Below, piece after piece: positions 1-14,506 of a stretch of 64,000 nt of DNA (position 1 is its first letter; each line of letters starts with the position of its first letter). This DNA is from Erythrocercus mccallii. Lineage: Eukaryota; Chordata; Aves; Passeriformes; Dicruridae. Where the stretch lies: NCBI GenBank assembly GCA_013397435.1, contig VZRG01000304.1, positions 372,001-436,000 of the forward strand. Reading direction: 5' to 3'. Position numbers and translations under genes: made by a program. The notes under the pieces are model-generated. The model saw only the letters and a program-made list of their open reading frames with translations, searched no databases and was not told where the DNA came from.

Positions 1-3000
1 TAACAGTTTTGTCAAATAATTGTTTCCCCATCTCTAAGCGTTAGTCCCTGCTCAAAATATCAGGCAAAACTTTGAAATGGAAAAAAATAAAAAGTAAAAT
101 CCAAGATAGAATATTTACCCTTAATTTTAATAAAATTAATAGACAAATATTCAAATAGTCTTTCATATCTTTTGTAATTTATGTATTTTTATCATTTATA
201 AAAATTATGAATATGTTAAGGAAACCTTGGAAAGCATTTTCTTTCAATCAAAATTTTAAAAGTCATTAGAATCATCACGGAGAAATCACCGATCTGGAGA
301 TTTGGAGAAAACAAAATACAAGTAAGTTGATCAGCTCTTTAAAAGTATTCCACAGCAAAAGAATACAACTTCCAAAATTTCAAGGAAATTCCTGCTATCT
401 TCCAAAGAAATATAAGCCTTCTTCATGAAATTCAAAGCTTAAAGGCACTGAATTAACTGTAAGTAGAAGCAACAGTACACTCACAATCGCAACATGGGCA
501 GAGAAAACATTGTAAAAAATGTTTCCCTTCTTTCTTTCCGATTCACTGAGTTTGCAATACTTAAAGTATTTAAGTAATTATCCTGTTACCCTACTAAAAC
601 TTGGTACCCTTACAGTTAAAAAACACTTGGTTTCCTTTGAGGAGCTAATTACACGGAGAACACCTAAGGTGAACCACATAAAAATTACGGCCAACTCAGG
701 ATCCTATGCCCGTGTAGTTACTAAATGTATTTCTACTGGAAGAAAAAAACCCCAAAGCACACACACACAATAACAAAAACACAACAGAGTTAAGTACTAA
801 TCCTACTTCAACTACATAGCTTCTGGTCAGAGATAAAAACCAAACAATCAAAACACCAAGGTAGGTACCTTTAGTATCAGAGACCCAATATTCCTCAAAA
901 TTATGCTATGTGAACAACTAAAGGTTCAGTTATCACAACAGCAGTGGCTCAGAGAAGTCCATACCCATAGCACTTGGGGGCTTTTAAGCTAATGCTATAC
1001 ACAGAACATTGACCTTGAAAGAGTTTATCAGGAGTTAAGAATCTAATCAGAAGTAATTACTTTTCTAAACTAGATAAAAGAATCAACAGTACATCAACAG
1101 TAACAAATACAGTTATTTGTAAATAATAAGCACTCTATATTAGACACAGTAATAAATATAAATGCTCATGATTCTTGTAACATATTACATTTGAAAGCTT
1201 CAAAAATGATACAATAATTTCGCTTTTTTTTATGGATCTTTTATGGATCTTTTCAATAAAAGAGGGAATCGTACCTTGAAAGAAAAAGAGCAGCATACTT
1301 GTCAAATATATACAAGATTTTCTGTCAGGCAAAATCTTAGTGGTGATCCTCCTTTTAGAAATACAAAAGAGTGAATTGCAGAAACAATGCACTCGTCCAA
1401 GGAAATTATATATATGGACTCATTTTAATATATAAAATGAGTCTATATACATATGGATAAAACAGTCACAGTCCTTTTTAACTACTAAGATAATACATTA
1501 ACCAGAAACACAGTGAAGTGAGAAGTTACCTTCATTTAATCTGAACTAATGAAATATCTTCATAAGATAAAAATTACCTCAAAAAATGAACAGGACAATC
1601 ACATGATAGTAAAGGTTTCTTTTTTCTTGTTGACTTACTGTACTGACTCCATACAACCCTATTCTAATATAACCACAGTTGATGAAAAACAAAAATTCAA
1701 ATCTCTAACACCAAGCATGATCTTCCTCCACAGTAGAAAGTTAATAATCTACTGATAACCCTTGCAGAAGCCTCATTCCAAAAGAAAAACAGCAAGAGAA
1801 TCTTTGGAAGTAATGAATAAAAGACTAGACCGTGGAAGTTAGAAGGACATAACTTATGTGTTATAAAAAGGAAGGATTTGTGACATTGAATTGTTTCTTA
1901 CACTCACAAACAAACACATAACAAAATCTGGGTATTAGGAGTTCCACCTAGATAAAATTTGTCTCAAGAGGTAGGAGAAAGTAGTTCCTAAACATGTAAG
2001 TGCAAAACAGATAAAGGAAACAGCCACTGAAACAGATTACTTCATTAAGTAACGGATTCCCAATTGCTCATTTCCTTTTAATTCAAGCACCAAAAATGCT
2101 TCCAAAAATATACAGTAGTTGAATCAAGAAGCTGAAGAGAATAGGGCTTTCTTCCCTGCATTAACTATTTGTGAGTTAACAAACAAAAATGGTGCGTTCC
2201 TTTCTTAACAGAACTTAATAGAATGTTTGCCTCCCATTTTGATGCTCATCTGGGACCAAAGTACAGCTCCCTCTTCTTGGGGAAAGTGCAGCTCCCTACC
2301 AGTAGAATAATCTGCATACCTTGGGAAAGGAACAGAGAGGGAAAAACAAAGCAATGCACAACCTTAAGGTAATATTTGACTTTTCCATTCTTGTTTCTGC
2401 TGAAGTGCTCCATTAAACTTTCTTTTCTTTTCCACCTGCTTCCCCATGTCATTCTTTAATGGCTGCAAACATCAGAAGCAAGATCAGAGGTAAGATCTTT
2501 CCTCTTTCAGCTGACATCAAAGCAACATGCAAAAATCTAATAACCAGGAAACTTAACATCAGTCTGTTCACAACTCAGCTGGATGTTTATAAATCAAGAT
2601 GAAAAACAGGCAGATGAGAGAGCTGCTGAGTTTGTAATAGTTATGCAAAAATGCATGACACTTGGCAGCCATAAGAAAACTGAAGTGATATTTGCAACCA
2701 GGAGGTTTTGCAAAATCAAAGCATAGTGAAGGCTATATGGTATTCAGATGCTGGGAAAAAAAAATAGTCACATAACTGAGCTAAAATACTTTCTTCTTAT
2801 ATATGGCAGGCTTGGAGAATGGGTTATTTGACAGAAATGCCAGAATACAGTTTTGAGTGGGCCACATCAGGGAAAGAATGTCAAATGGGATCATTAACTA
2901 AATAATCTAACTTGCTTTGCATCACCATTTTCTAGTTCAAATTGAAAAATGTTTTATTCAGTACTTTTATTAGAGCAAGACAAATTTTACTGGGGATTGC

Positions 3001-4963
3001 AAATAGTAATATTGCCATATGATAAAGAAGTATCTGCCTTAACTTCAATTCCACTCTGCCAAAATATGCAAATCTTAGCCTGTAATAATTTCCCTTGGCA
3101 CTCCAGTTTTCTTTTACTTGGGATACAGAACTTTACACACCAAAAAAGGTACCATAATCTGCTAATTCAAGTACGGGGAACAATTTACTTGCATTAGCAT
3201 ATAGGTTCATGCCATTTAATTTACACTGGTTTACAGCTTTTGTAGAGCTCCATGCCACCAAAAATGGATTGCTTTCTGCATGTGATCCTCACCATCACCA
3301 TGGCCCAAGTGTACCACTGATCTAAGATCTATGCATTTATTTAAAAGTGAAGCAACTGAAAAATTCAAAGCACTTTGTACAATAGTAAGGCTATGAATAA
3401 AACAGAGCTGTGAAGTTGCAACTCAAAACCTCACATAATGCTGCCAATGCCTTTTCCTCTCAAAACTGGTGTGACACATTATTCAGGAAAAATGACAGGT
3501 GAGTTTAAAACTTACTGAGTTTAAAACACCTTTGAAAGTATTAACTTCCTGCTTAGCTCCTTTTATGTCCTTTTAAACTTAATACTTTAAGTTTACACTG
3601 TTAATCAGAACTCCCATTTTTATTTATAACAACTATGACTAGTGCATAAATTTGCTGTCAAACCATGAAGAGTGTTAGCAACTATCAGCTTTAATGAATG
3701 AGCTATTTTCTTTTATATGTAAAATGGGATTTTTGTGTCTGTGTGCCCATATATATATAACTTTCTACAGCAATTAAAGCAAGCTTGATGTTTTTTACCA
3801 AAAAATACTTTATAAGCTAAACATTCTAAAAATAAGATTTTGAATTCATTTTCCATATGAAGTCTGTAATTATTAAAGCAATATTAATATTTTACAGTGA
3901 CAAAAGACTTAAAAGCTAAATTTGCATATGTTCTCAAAGGTAATTCTAGTGAAATTCCATTCAAGTATTTCAGACTGATAATAAGTAACAAAATGCAGAA
4001 TTTTAAATCACCATTTGAATCAATTTGGAAGGCAAGTATTTGTAGGAAAAACCTAAAGTCATTATCTTACTGTTTCCCAGGCAAACCTACATAGCCACAC
4101 AGCCATTTACTTCATAGAAGAATTGTGTATAAACTTATTATTTGTGAGAAAAGCAGTATTTTCCTTTGTGGTGAACACATTATAATAAGGATGTGACTAT
4201 CGTAGCCAGCAGTTTCAATGTTAAGCTGTTCTCCGGTAGTATCTCACAATTCCTTAACTTGCAAGTTAGGCTTTTTCCACCTACTCTTTTATAACAGATA
4301 TTATGTTCTTGTTCCTACTTTCAGTGTATGCTTTTTCTAGCCCTTCAGCTTCCTTCATTTCTGAAGAGCTCGGGCTAATTTTAGCAACAATAACAAGAAA
4401 ACAATCAAGGTTGCCCATTATTCCGTATACTGGAATGTTAAAGAGCTCTCCATGGTTCTGAGCTGCCTCCTGTGAGAGTCACACACAGTCCACAAACTCT
4501 TTGTTACTCAAGAGTCTGGCTAAGGCCCAATCACAGATAGTAGGCTTTTGGTTTATAAATCTTTGTATTCTTTTTAAAGCAAGCAACCCTGCTTTAGCAA
4601 ATTGAGTCTCAGGACAGAATCTCCTAGTAATTTAAAGGAGAGTCTGGATGGCATTTAGAGTTCAGTTCCAAAAGGAAGGGGGGCATAAAGGATCTACATC
4701 TCTAGCCCCTCCAAGTTAGCCACAAAATCAAAAAGCAACAAAGAAGCAAGAAAAAAAGTCTGCTATCCCCCTTGAAAAGTGCAAATGAAGACTGTAACAA
4801 ATGGCAGCAGAAGATTAGAGGGCAGGGGCTACTCCATCATGCTGCATTATACACATGATTATCTACGTTGAGGTAGGTAACTGAGGAACTTAAGAAGTGA
4901 AACACTGGTTTTTTGAAGGTGGTTTTGCTAAAATCAAAATATTCTAGACAGACAGGTAGACTC
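1..4963. other. AT-rich non-coding stretch, no gene supported
   Basis: I see only short open frames (84 codons or fewer) without recognisable protein character. Minor features are a short ACAC run near 765-773 and an 11-base direct repeat (atggatctttt-like, about 1231-1254). A few exon-like segments flanked by AG and GT occur on the plus strand, for example 3898-3939, but they are short and their frames do not join up. It is probably intron or intergenic DNA. Confidence 0.6.
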
Positions 4964-5100
4964 ATACAATCATAGAAGTTTTTAGGTTGGAAAAGACCTC
5001 TAAGATCACGTAGTCCAACCATAACCCAGCATTCCAAGTCCACCAGCAAACCATGTCCCAAAGTGCCACATCTACACTAAGTACACCAAGAAGTATTTTT
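4964..5100 (-). mobile_element. CR1 LINE 3' fragment (antisense)
   Basis: The plus strand reads as the reverse complement of an avian CR1 3' end. A 'caatcatagaa' tail comes first, then 'ttaggttggaaaagacct', 'ctaagatca' and 'agtccaacc', followed by the 'accagcaaaccatgtccc' and 'agtgccacatctac' words typical of CR1 tails. It is 5'-truncated, as most CR1 copies are. A short open frame over it (4837-5061, minus) is incidental. Confidence 0.8.
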
Positions 5101-8100
5101 AATACTTTGAGCACTCTGGGCTCACAAGTCAAGGGAACCTCAAGAAAATTTTGAGAAAAGAAATGTTCCCATAAGTAGATGGTACCAACATCCTTCTTAT
5201 GTGGACACTAACAAGGATTCTAAAGGATAGAAGGCAGGTTATACAGTAAGGTATAAAATATCACTCATATAAGATAACAAGCTGTTTAATACTAGTGAAT
5301 GCTCTGTGGTGAAATGACTGCTGAGTATAAAGACAGAATTTTATAGGAAAATTAGATGGTCTTTTAGAAAATGTTGGGAAGGAGCTGGTCACTTCAGGTG
5401 CAGAATCACTTCCAGTTAGAACATCAGAAGCAGCAAAAATGAAGTCTTTGGAGTACAATTTAAGCTACTTTATAAAACATCAATGACAGTTTTTGCTCCC
5501 TATGACACATATAAAGCAAACAGAGAGGTGGTGATAAAGCTTAATTGGAAGATACTAAATTGACAGACTGCAGAAGTTTTGAGAAGCCAATTCTTACATG
5601 CATAAAAGCTACATCAAATATTTTTACAGCACAATGGAACTGAAAGACTTGACATAGATTCTATAAGTGAAAATGATGTTTGAGTTGATTATTACAGCAC
5701 ATTAAATACAGGACCACAGCAGGAAAGTTAAATGAAATAAATGCATTAGCAGTTAACAGAAGGAACTTAAATTGATGCCTACACTGTAATCTTTATTCAC
5801 AAAGAAGATGACAGAAGAATTCTTGCAGCTCAGAAACTACAATACTCATCAGAAACAATAGGCACATCAATTAACACTAAATATTGGGAAATAAAGAACA
5901 TTGTTTTCGTGAGGGATGTCAAACCACTGAAGGTGACTACGTTTTATAAACTAAACTAGCATGGAATTAGGGAGACCTGGTTGATATAGAATATTAGGAT
6001 TTTCAGAAGGCACTATTAGATTGTGAAATTCACTGTAATTAAGATGTTTGAGTTTAAAGAATTTGATATGTTAAAGAAAGCAGACTTAGATATTCCTTCT
6101 ACAAAAATCCATCCATGGATACTATACTGCATCTTAGAACAACCCAAGTCCTAGAAGGTCAGAAAGCAAGCTAGAAGGGCCATGGCTGCTTGCTTCCACT
6201 TCTACAGATAATTGCTACTGACAGTTGAGTAGGAAGGGAGCCTTTTCAGACAAAGGCTCAGATCACATGAATTCTAAACATGACTTTTTCTGACTGGATC
6301 TTATGTAGACATGGTCATTGCTGAAAATCTGTTCCATAAGTGAAAGAAAAAAGTGAAGAAAATTGCAACAAATACAGTAAATAAACAGCGCCACAGAACT
6401 CAGCCCATTTTGATAGAGCTTTGATACTGTTCTTGAGAGTCTTCAAGATACCTAACATAATAAACTTGAACTTCTGAAGCACCAGAGTTAGGGAGAATAT
6501 CTTTACTGCATTTTAAAAGCAATGATTTGAGAGTTGGCTGGAATGACATGGTGCACGTGTATGCACTTGGAAGTCGGTAGCAAGAGTTGAATTCTATAGA
6601 TACACAACAAACCCATACTGCTGGAGAATTTAGGGAAAACTTTTTCAAAACTAAGCCTTACCATGTCAATGGTAATACAGATTAAATATACAACAGAGAA
6701 AATAAATTTTACTTTTAAGACTGCTTTCTCTCACACTCCTCTTTTTATGAAAAGCAGCAGTAAACCATAGAAAGAAGTCACATGTCCTGTCACATGAAAA
6801 TGTCACATGACCTGTCATATGAAAACAGGAAGATGAGATAACACAAGCATTTTTACAAAAGAAATGTTATGAAAGATGCTTGGATGGTAAACTAAAACAT
6901 GAAACAACTTTTCACCTGTAGTTCATAAAACAATCAGTATTGGAGCTTAGAGGAAACAAACCTATTACATTATGTCTGTAACTTTCTTCTAATCAGAGAG
7001 CTTTCCATCCCTCATAACAAATTGATTAAAAAATCCTAATAATAAGTTTTGTAAATGCAGTAATTATGTTCTTCTACAAACTATCAGAACATTATTAGAA
7101 CAAACACAGTTAAAACCTCCAAAAAGCAGTCTATTAGGAAAACAAGATCAAAGAAATTTTGTAATTGTATGTGATTTTTGCATCCTAATGAAATCGGTGC
7201 ATGTGAACACTTTGTGTTCGTGTTTTAAAATAAAAGTGTGCACAGGGTGTCACATGCCGCTGCTGGTATAATTAAGTCTTTCTAAATTCAAAGGACTTTG
7301 TTCCTACTTTACTGTTCCTTTGTTTCCTACTGTTCATAACTTAGATCCTGATCCTGTAACTAGCATTCACAGAAGCATTCACACACATCCAAAGTGTCAG
7401 CTGCAATCAATACAGGAGAATTCTCAGAAACAAAACAGAACCTCATACTACCTTTGTGATTTCACACATTTCATCTTCCAAAAGCTGGTCTGAATTACTT
7501 CTAATCTCTTCAGAATGATATCCAATCATCAATTTGGAGGAAAACTATTAATTTTTCCTTTTTTTATTTACATGCATTTTTGTAATTGATGTCAAATGAA
7601 TTAACTATTTACTAAGTACATTTATTGGAGGGAGAAAAGCCCACAAAATAAACCATTGCATTCTCAGCACAATGGTGCCTGACCCACTTTCTAACCACAT
7701 TATATAGAGGAAAACAATTAGACTGCCAAAACACCAAAACCTAGAGGCTTCATTTAAAATAGATGAAATCATATAGCATTACATTTCAAGTCAGCCAGAG
7801 AGATAAAAAGTACATTTAGATAGTACTTATTTTCAAAGTTCAGGGAACACTATATGTTTTAAATTCTAAAAATTCTTTATGTTTGCTATTCAGATATCCC
7901 ACAGCTGTAGTATATGGGGAAACACGAACTGAAAATTGGACAAGTAACACCGATAAAATGGTAACTGATTTTCTCCCTGTACTCCATCCATCACTACACA
8001 ATATTATCAATATATCAAGCACTGGAATTCTTTCTTCAGAAAAGACTCCTTATGCTCAATTGAACTTTTCAGATATACCAGCCCTCCAGCAGCTTTTGCC

Positions 8101-11100
8101 TGCTGCATACACATATGCTTTCATAGAGACTGAATCAAACAGCCACCAAAATTCTGACTGCATTTTACAATCTGTAGACAATTGTAAATTTTAAATCTGT
8201 AAAATTCAACCTGTATTTTATAGCTTTAAAATTTGCAAACAACATGTATTTTACAATCTTATTTTTCTCAATCTCTGTAACTTTAAAACATCGACTTGTT
8301 TGCAAAGACATGAGAATCAAAATATCATTATAGTATCTCAGATGCAATTCTGTCTCCTCTACTCACAGTTAATTCAATTTGATATAAACCTAAATAATCT
8401 TGGACCACGTATATTTTGCTGTTTTCAAATTTTTCATAAAAGCACCAAGTTGAAATGTAATACTAATACAAACACATTGGTGTCCAGTTTTTTGAGATGC
8501 TGAGCAGTAATAATAACAACATTGCCTGAGATTGAAAATATTATGATAACTGGTTCCTCTGAAAAACAGTTTTATGGTCTGTTCAGCCACCTTTTCAGGT
8601 GCTGATTAATTCCCCAAAAATAACTTCAAGACTGTTAGTAGCTGCCACTACATCAATTTGGAGCAAAATCTTAGTATTTTCCTTTATGAAGTTAAACAGC
8701 TTGTATGGCAGAAGGAGCGTTCACGTTGAATTTCTTTCAGAATATGTGCAAAAATTTTACGATAATATTTCTCCTTTTTAGCTTCAGAACAAAACAGAGT
8801 GATAAATTCCTTCAATAAACTATAACACCAAGGTTAAACAAGAATGTTGTGTTTTTTATTTTCACCTGGGGCAGCACCACTAATTCTGTCATTGCTATCT
8901 TGCCTCTCACTACCAAAGTGTTAGTTCAACACAAGAGAATGATAAGTCTTTTGCTATGGTCAGTATAATGCTTTAGCAGTTTAAAATATTTACAGGTATG
9001 GTGGAAAGATATTGTACTTCACAATATAACCATCACTTTTCCAAAGCATAGTGATGATGGACATCAGTTTCCTTATACCAGGAGGTTAAAATTGATGTCA
9101 GCTTTCTTAAATAAATGAAACTAAAAAATATAGCTACCAGAATATGACAGCAAGATGAATTTTGCTATCTACTTACTAAACACATATTAAAGACAGCAAT
9201 ATTAAGAGAAAGACAGTCAAGAGTAACCAGACACTTATTAAAAAATTAATGCAATATCACAGCATCCTGCTACTGTACTAGCCCAGGATGTGTTTATTAG
9301 CTAAATTAGCTAATTTTCAGAAACTTATTTTCACATACCAGATATGCAGCAATATATCTTTGTTTTCTTTTGAAAAACAATGGAGTGATAGACATAATTG
9401 ATGGTTGTAAACATCTACTCATTATTTCACAGAAATATATAACATTACAAAAAGGTTCCCTAATGACATGTAAAAAGAACCACCATTTCCTACTTTTATA
9501 CAACATAAATAGTTATAGCTTATAAATAGTCTAAATATTTATTAATTGGTTTCATAAGACATCCCGAGAAAAAGCTCTCTATGCAACAATTGATAGAAGA
9601 GAAATTTCATACACTGTGCTCATCTCACTATGATTTACACAGCTGGTTCCAGAGATAAATAATTTAGATCCAAAGTTGAGCTTGGATTCTTCATTCATTT
9701 CAGTCATACACAAGAATCAGGCACACAATGGAATATGTGTTTTAAATATACTAGTAGTATACCTTCTGTTTTACAGCAATGATGGTAGATTAAAGTCTAA
9801 GACAGCATTAGGTGATCAAAAATTCAACACTGATATTTTGAAAAACCACATGACCCTGATTTGCTTTAAATGGATCCATTACAACACATACTGTACTGTG
9901 TAACACATCATACAGTCATATCTTCATGGAATGCTACATGCACAGGTTCATTTAGTACCATTCAGAGTTTTTTATTCATTACCTGACCACAGGAAGATCT
10001 CTTCCCAAATCTCAATATGTACTCTCTTCTAACTTCCTTCACTCCCTATCTATATTACAGAAGTACACACCAAAAAAAATAAAATGAAAACATTATGCCA
10101 AGATTATTTGGTAGTAAATATAATGCTAAAGTTTCCTAAATAGGTTCTATCCAGAAAAGCTCAAGAGACTCTATTTTCCAGACAATTTATTCTTATGATG
10201 AAGTGCACATGACCCAGCACAGGCCCTTGAGCAGGATAAGATGAAACCTTGCATTATTACACTGTTACCATTATGAAAACAACCACATATTCTGGTTTTT
10301 TTCTATTCCATTATGGAGCTACAAATTCACAAAAAAAAATGTTTCTGTGTTCTCCCCAAAATTTCATTTTTCTAAAAGCAATTGTTAAAAAGCCTTGCCA
10401 AAACCAGGCAATTTAATTATAGCTTATTGATCAGGTCACCTCTGCATTGGCTCTTCTTCAACATACCATACTTGAACACATATCAAATAACTCTTTTCAC
10501 AGTTGTTTTTAACAGGAGTTAATCTTAGAGATCTTTTACCTCAAAGACCATCTTTGGAATTCTGTAAAATAAGGTTCTGTTAAATAGAACCTCTAGCACC
10601 TTTTAGTTTCCCGGAATCGAGACCAATATAAGCAACAGCTACACAAGGAAGTTAGTTCTATATATAGAAATAATGGGATCTGATCCTAGCACAGAAATAT
10701 AGTCAGCGAAGGTGAAGGTATAACCTACGAAGGAGTCACATTGGTGAGACCAGTGTGGGCCATCATTTTGCAGTCCTGTTGAAAAAGGTTTCTCACATGC
10801 AACACAGACTTTTGGAACAGCTTGGCTATGGTTTTGGTTTTTTTCCTTTTTTTTTTTCTTTTTTTGTTGTTAGTTTTTTTGTTGGTTTGGAATATTTTAA
10901 TGTTTTAAGTGTTGACCTGACTCTTCTCTCCTGCTCCATTCTCTCAGATTTTCTCTGCTTGACCAACAAAATTATAGATCAAACACACTGAACGTTACGA
11001 TACCAGTAAAAAGGCATGAAACTGGATATAGCATTACAATCACACACCACCAAAACATTCTTAACATACAGTTGTGAGCTTTCTAGAAATGAGGATCATT

Positions 11101-13175
11101 ATTTTTAAATGTTTGAGGAGACTTATCAACAAGAAAATGGGGGAATGGGAATCAAATTTTAACCAGTTCATCCAAATCATCCCAAAAATAATATATTTGA
11201 TATTTAAAAAAAAACACATTTAGTAATTATCTGGTTGTCAGCTTCTTCTGAAATAATTTGACTTCCTTGTTTACTTAGAAAAAATGCATTTTTATATTTC
11301 ATTCCTTAATCTTGTCTAATTATATGACAGGTGGAGAAAGATAAAAACATGCTCACACAGCAAAAAAATCTAGAACCCTCTCCACAATTTGACTGCATTA
11401 ACTGAACCAGAGGAACAGAGGAAAAAAAGGTAAAATTCTTTTTGCCTTGAAGAACACTGAGAAACAGAATTGAGACATTTAGCAGCTGAAGAAAGAATCA
11501 ATTCATAAACACAACAGTCACACTAGATGAAAGAAACACTTGATTACTCATCACAACAGGCCAGGAATTAGACCCAAAAAAGTTACATACTTAAGCAGAG
11601 TACCAGAATAAATTACATTTTAGAAAAAAGTACTGTAGATGTGAACAAAACAGAAAACAGAAAAAAAATTCTTCATACTATTACTGCTAAAAAGGGCATA
11701 GATAAAAAATGCTTTAAAAATTCTTTTCTGTGTGCATATGGATACATAACATGTTCCTAACATCTCTAAAGAAACAGCACAGATTAAAATACCATTGAAA
11801 TACAAGATAGCAACAGAAGTAGTTGGCCATGACTTAGTGAGCAACTACATGGAAGGAGCACATATATGCACAGGCATACTGAATTTCATCAAAGTTCTGT
11901 TTATCTTCTGTATCAAGCTATGAATTAATTTTTCTGATGCTGATTTGCAGACGAGATTTTAGTCTCAGTGCATAGAGATCTGGAGAAAACCCATAGATTT
12001 TTTAGAAATCACACAAAACCTACTCATTATATTTGGCATGCACTAGGAAAAGATCCCATTCTCTCTGCCAACAATTCCATCTCTAGATGATGTTTACAAC
12101 AGTTACAGTTACTAAATTAGGAAAAAGTTGATGTAAAGAAATAAATGAAAAGCAGGTGATAAGCAATCCTTTGACAGAAGACAAATGGAATAAACCTCAA
12201 GTTCTGCCAAATTCAAGGGAGTGAAGAGTTCAAGACTGAAAGATCAATGTTCCAAAACAGCATGTGGAAGAATAAAAGCAGAATGAGAGATGGATAGCTT
12301 ATGTTATTAAGATACTATCTGAAGCCTTTAGAATGCATGAACTACATTCCACTAATTTTCTGAAGAGAGTTCAAGTTTTCCTTTCTCTTGACCTTGCTTC
12401 AAGCTATGCTCCCTGCTCTAGTGAGACATCAGAACATTAGCCCACTCTAATATATGTTGCTGTAAAATTCTCCCAAACTCAGAGATTATTTTTCACTGGT
12501 GTCACATCCTAATAACGCTTTCTGGTGTAGGATACTGCTTGCTATAGGACCAAAGAGCCAAAACCAAGTATAAGCTGCTAGCTGAAAAATCTAGGGATCG
12601 GTGAAACACTTCTGATTTAGTGACTTTTCACTTCAAGTGTATGCTTTAGAACAGTACTAGTTTTCAGAAACATACCATTTCAAACAAACAATGTAGTACT
12701 GCTGTAGAATGAATGTTCAATCTTCACTTTTTGCAAAATAACTTCCAAAGATATTCGCATGAATTTTTCCCATCCAACGGAGCTCAGTAATTCAGATTCA
12801 TCGTACAGATCATTTTACATCAGAACACATTTTAAGAAATGCATACTAGTTAACAGCGACAATTATTAATTGAAAAACAGATTCCAGGTATATGTAAATT
12901 AGTTTTCTGGAATATCTACAACACGAGAATAGAACGTTACAAAATAATACGAAAACATGTAGATCAGCAAACCGAACACAACTAGATGAACTATTTGAAT
13001 GGAACCAGTGGGACAAAATTAGCACAAGCATTTTTAGTGTGAATGTTCATTTAAAAGGGAAATAGTTTAGTAACAGAAAAATACAAAGATCATAAAAAAC
13101 ATTTTGCACAAAATAACTTAAGAACCTATTCTAATAGTATTGCTGCACTAGAAGTTTTATTTCATTTATTCTTTA
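5101..13175. other. AT-rich non-coding stretch, no gene supported
   Basis: No confident gene. A minus-strand segment at about 7453-7545 reads as an acidic 31-codon open frame ending before a possible donor (AAG then gtagta), but the sequence before it is purine-rich and makes a poor acceptor. A plus-strand open frame at 7883-8194 (103 codons) starts just after a good acceptor but is of chance length and unrecognised. A T-rich run lies at about 10832-10890. Confidence 0.5.
6777..6826. repeat. 25-bp tandem duplication rich in CACATG E-boxes
   Basis: Two adjacent 25-base units (6777-6801 and 6802-6826) each begin 'gtcacatg' and end 'atgaaaa' plus one base. The second copy differs at a few positions. 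The pair carries three TCACATG motifs and one TCATATG, including two TCACATGA words that resemble M-box/E-box sites. The duplication itself is visible; a regulatory role is conjecture. Confidence 0.6.
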
Positions 13176-13183
13176 TTCCAGAA

Positions 13184-13615
13184 TGTCACTATAGGACACG
13201 AAATGAGGGACACGCACGCAGTCAAGTCGTCAGGACAAAAAGAAGGAATGTTTATTTTTTGACCTCAATTATATAGATTTTGGACAATGACCAGGGATTG
13301 GAGGATGAAGGTTGTCACCTCTCCAACCACACTGGTCAAATTAGAAGTCCATCAAATTTCTCCTCCCCAAGAAAGAAATATCAACAAGAACAGACAGTTA
13401 CAATAACATCACTTGTTTACATGAACTCTCTAAGAAACTCCACTACAAAAATGCAAACATCACAAGGCTGAAAAAACAGAGCAACACCAGAAAGCATTCA
13501 TTGTCATACTGCTGCCAAAAGTGGCCCATCACAGCAGACATGCTTGTTTTTGTAAATATTCTGCCCCTGTTCACAAGATTTTGTAACCACAGAAAGGTGC
13601 ACAATACAGCTGACA
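13184..13615 (-). mobile_element. Solo LTR of an endogenous retrovirus, minus orientation
   Basis: The 432-bp segment starts TGTCA and ends TGACA, a perfect 5-base terminal inverted repeat of the TG...CA type. Read on the minus strand it has LTR order: a long U3-like part, a TATA-like word (TATATAAT) near 13272, a polyadenylation signal AATAAA about 20 bases further on, then a short CpG-containing U5-like end. The direct repeat 'ttccaga' lies at 13176-13182 and again at 13616-13622; the left copy is separated from the terminal TG by one base. No internal retroviral genes or second LTR are present, so this is a solo LTR. Two open frames overlapping it (13280-13471 and 13501-13845, plus) are therefore unlikely to be genes. 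Confidence 0.6.
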
Positions 13616-14506
13616 TTCCAGAGCCTTCTTCATCACTGACTATGATTAATGAACTGTTTTATAATTGTCCATGGGATGCTAATCACAGCATTCAGGAAAT
13701 TATGAGGACTCAAGAGTCCACTACGCATAACTTCATTAGTGGCTTTTTAGTGTACCCTTTATATAACACCTGTGGCTCATCACACCAGGTTTCATTCAGC
13801 CACTCTCCAGAAGATAGACAAATTCTTCTCAGAGGAGTGTTATGAACACGTAACAATAGCATACATAATTTTTCTGTATTTGTTTGACTTCAGCAACTAG
13901 CAAAACACACTGAAATGAAGACAAGATAATCAAGAAGAAAGGATGCATGACACAGATGGTGCACAAAAACCATCAACTGCTGCAAGTATTCACTGACCAC
14001 CTGTACAGTGCTGAGTGGTGCTTTCGGGTCTGTGAGAAAAGCACCAAGTTGTAAGTTCCTTCACTCTTACAGGACAATCAGCAATCTCCTTGCACCCTTC
14101 AGATTATGTTTGTGCCAAACACAACTGCATGTAACTCTGACAAGAATCAAAGTCCTTGAACAGTGGCACAAAATGGAATGATTGCCCTCCAGAAGCTAGC
14201 AATTCCAGACTACTATCTGCTTGAAGGGAAATATAAAGTAAATAGCTATTCTCATACATTTAGAGACACTAAAAACATGTCCTTTGCCCAGCACTGCAAC
14301 TGTAACATGCAGGAAAAAGCACATTTCAAGACAAGGGAATTTCTACACTGTGATGAATCAAGAGGAGAGAGATACACAGTAGTTCTGCCTTCCTAAGTCA
14401 ATCTTAAGCACAGAGGGGAAAGAAGAACTTTTCCATGGTTTAAAAAAAAAAATAATACCATGAATATTAATATGGTTGGGAAGGAAGGTGCAAAAAGAGC
14501 AGTCTT

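Noticed and set aside
7453..7545. Acidic 31-codon minus-strand segment ending at a possible donor
   Set aside because: The sequence before it on the minus strand is purine-rich and ends 'attaatag', a poor splice acceptor; no in-phase partner was found.
7883..8194. 103-codon plus-strand frame following a good acceptor (tttgctattcag)
   Set aside because: Chance length, no recognised motif, no in-phase neighbour, and opposite in strand to the better exon candidates.
10548..10569. 22-base microexon-like segment on the minus strand
   Set aside because: Good-looking ends (ttattttacag, gtaaaag) but too short to carry information; such segments are common by chance.
13501..13845. 114-codon plus-strand frame
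   Set aside because: Its first third lies inside the minus-strand solo LTR and the remainder shows no protein family; more likely chance.
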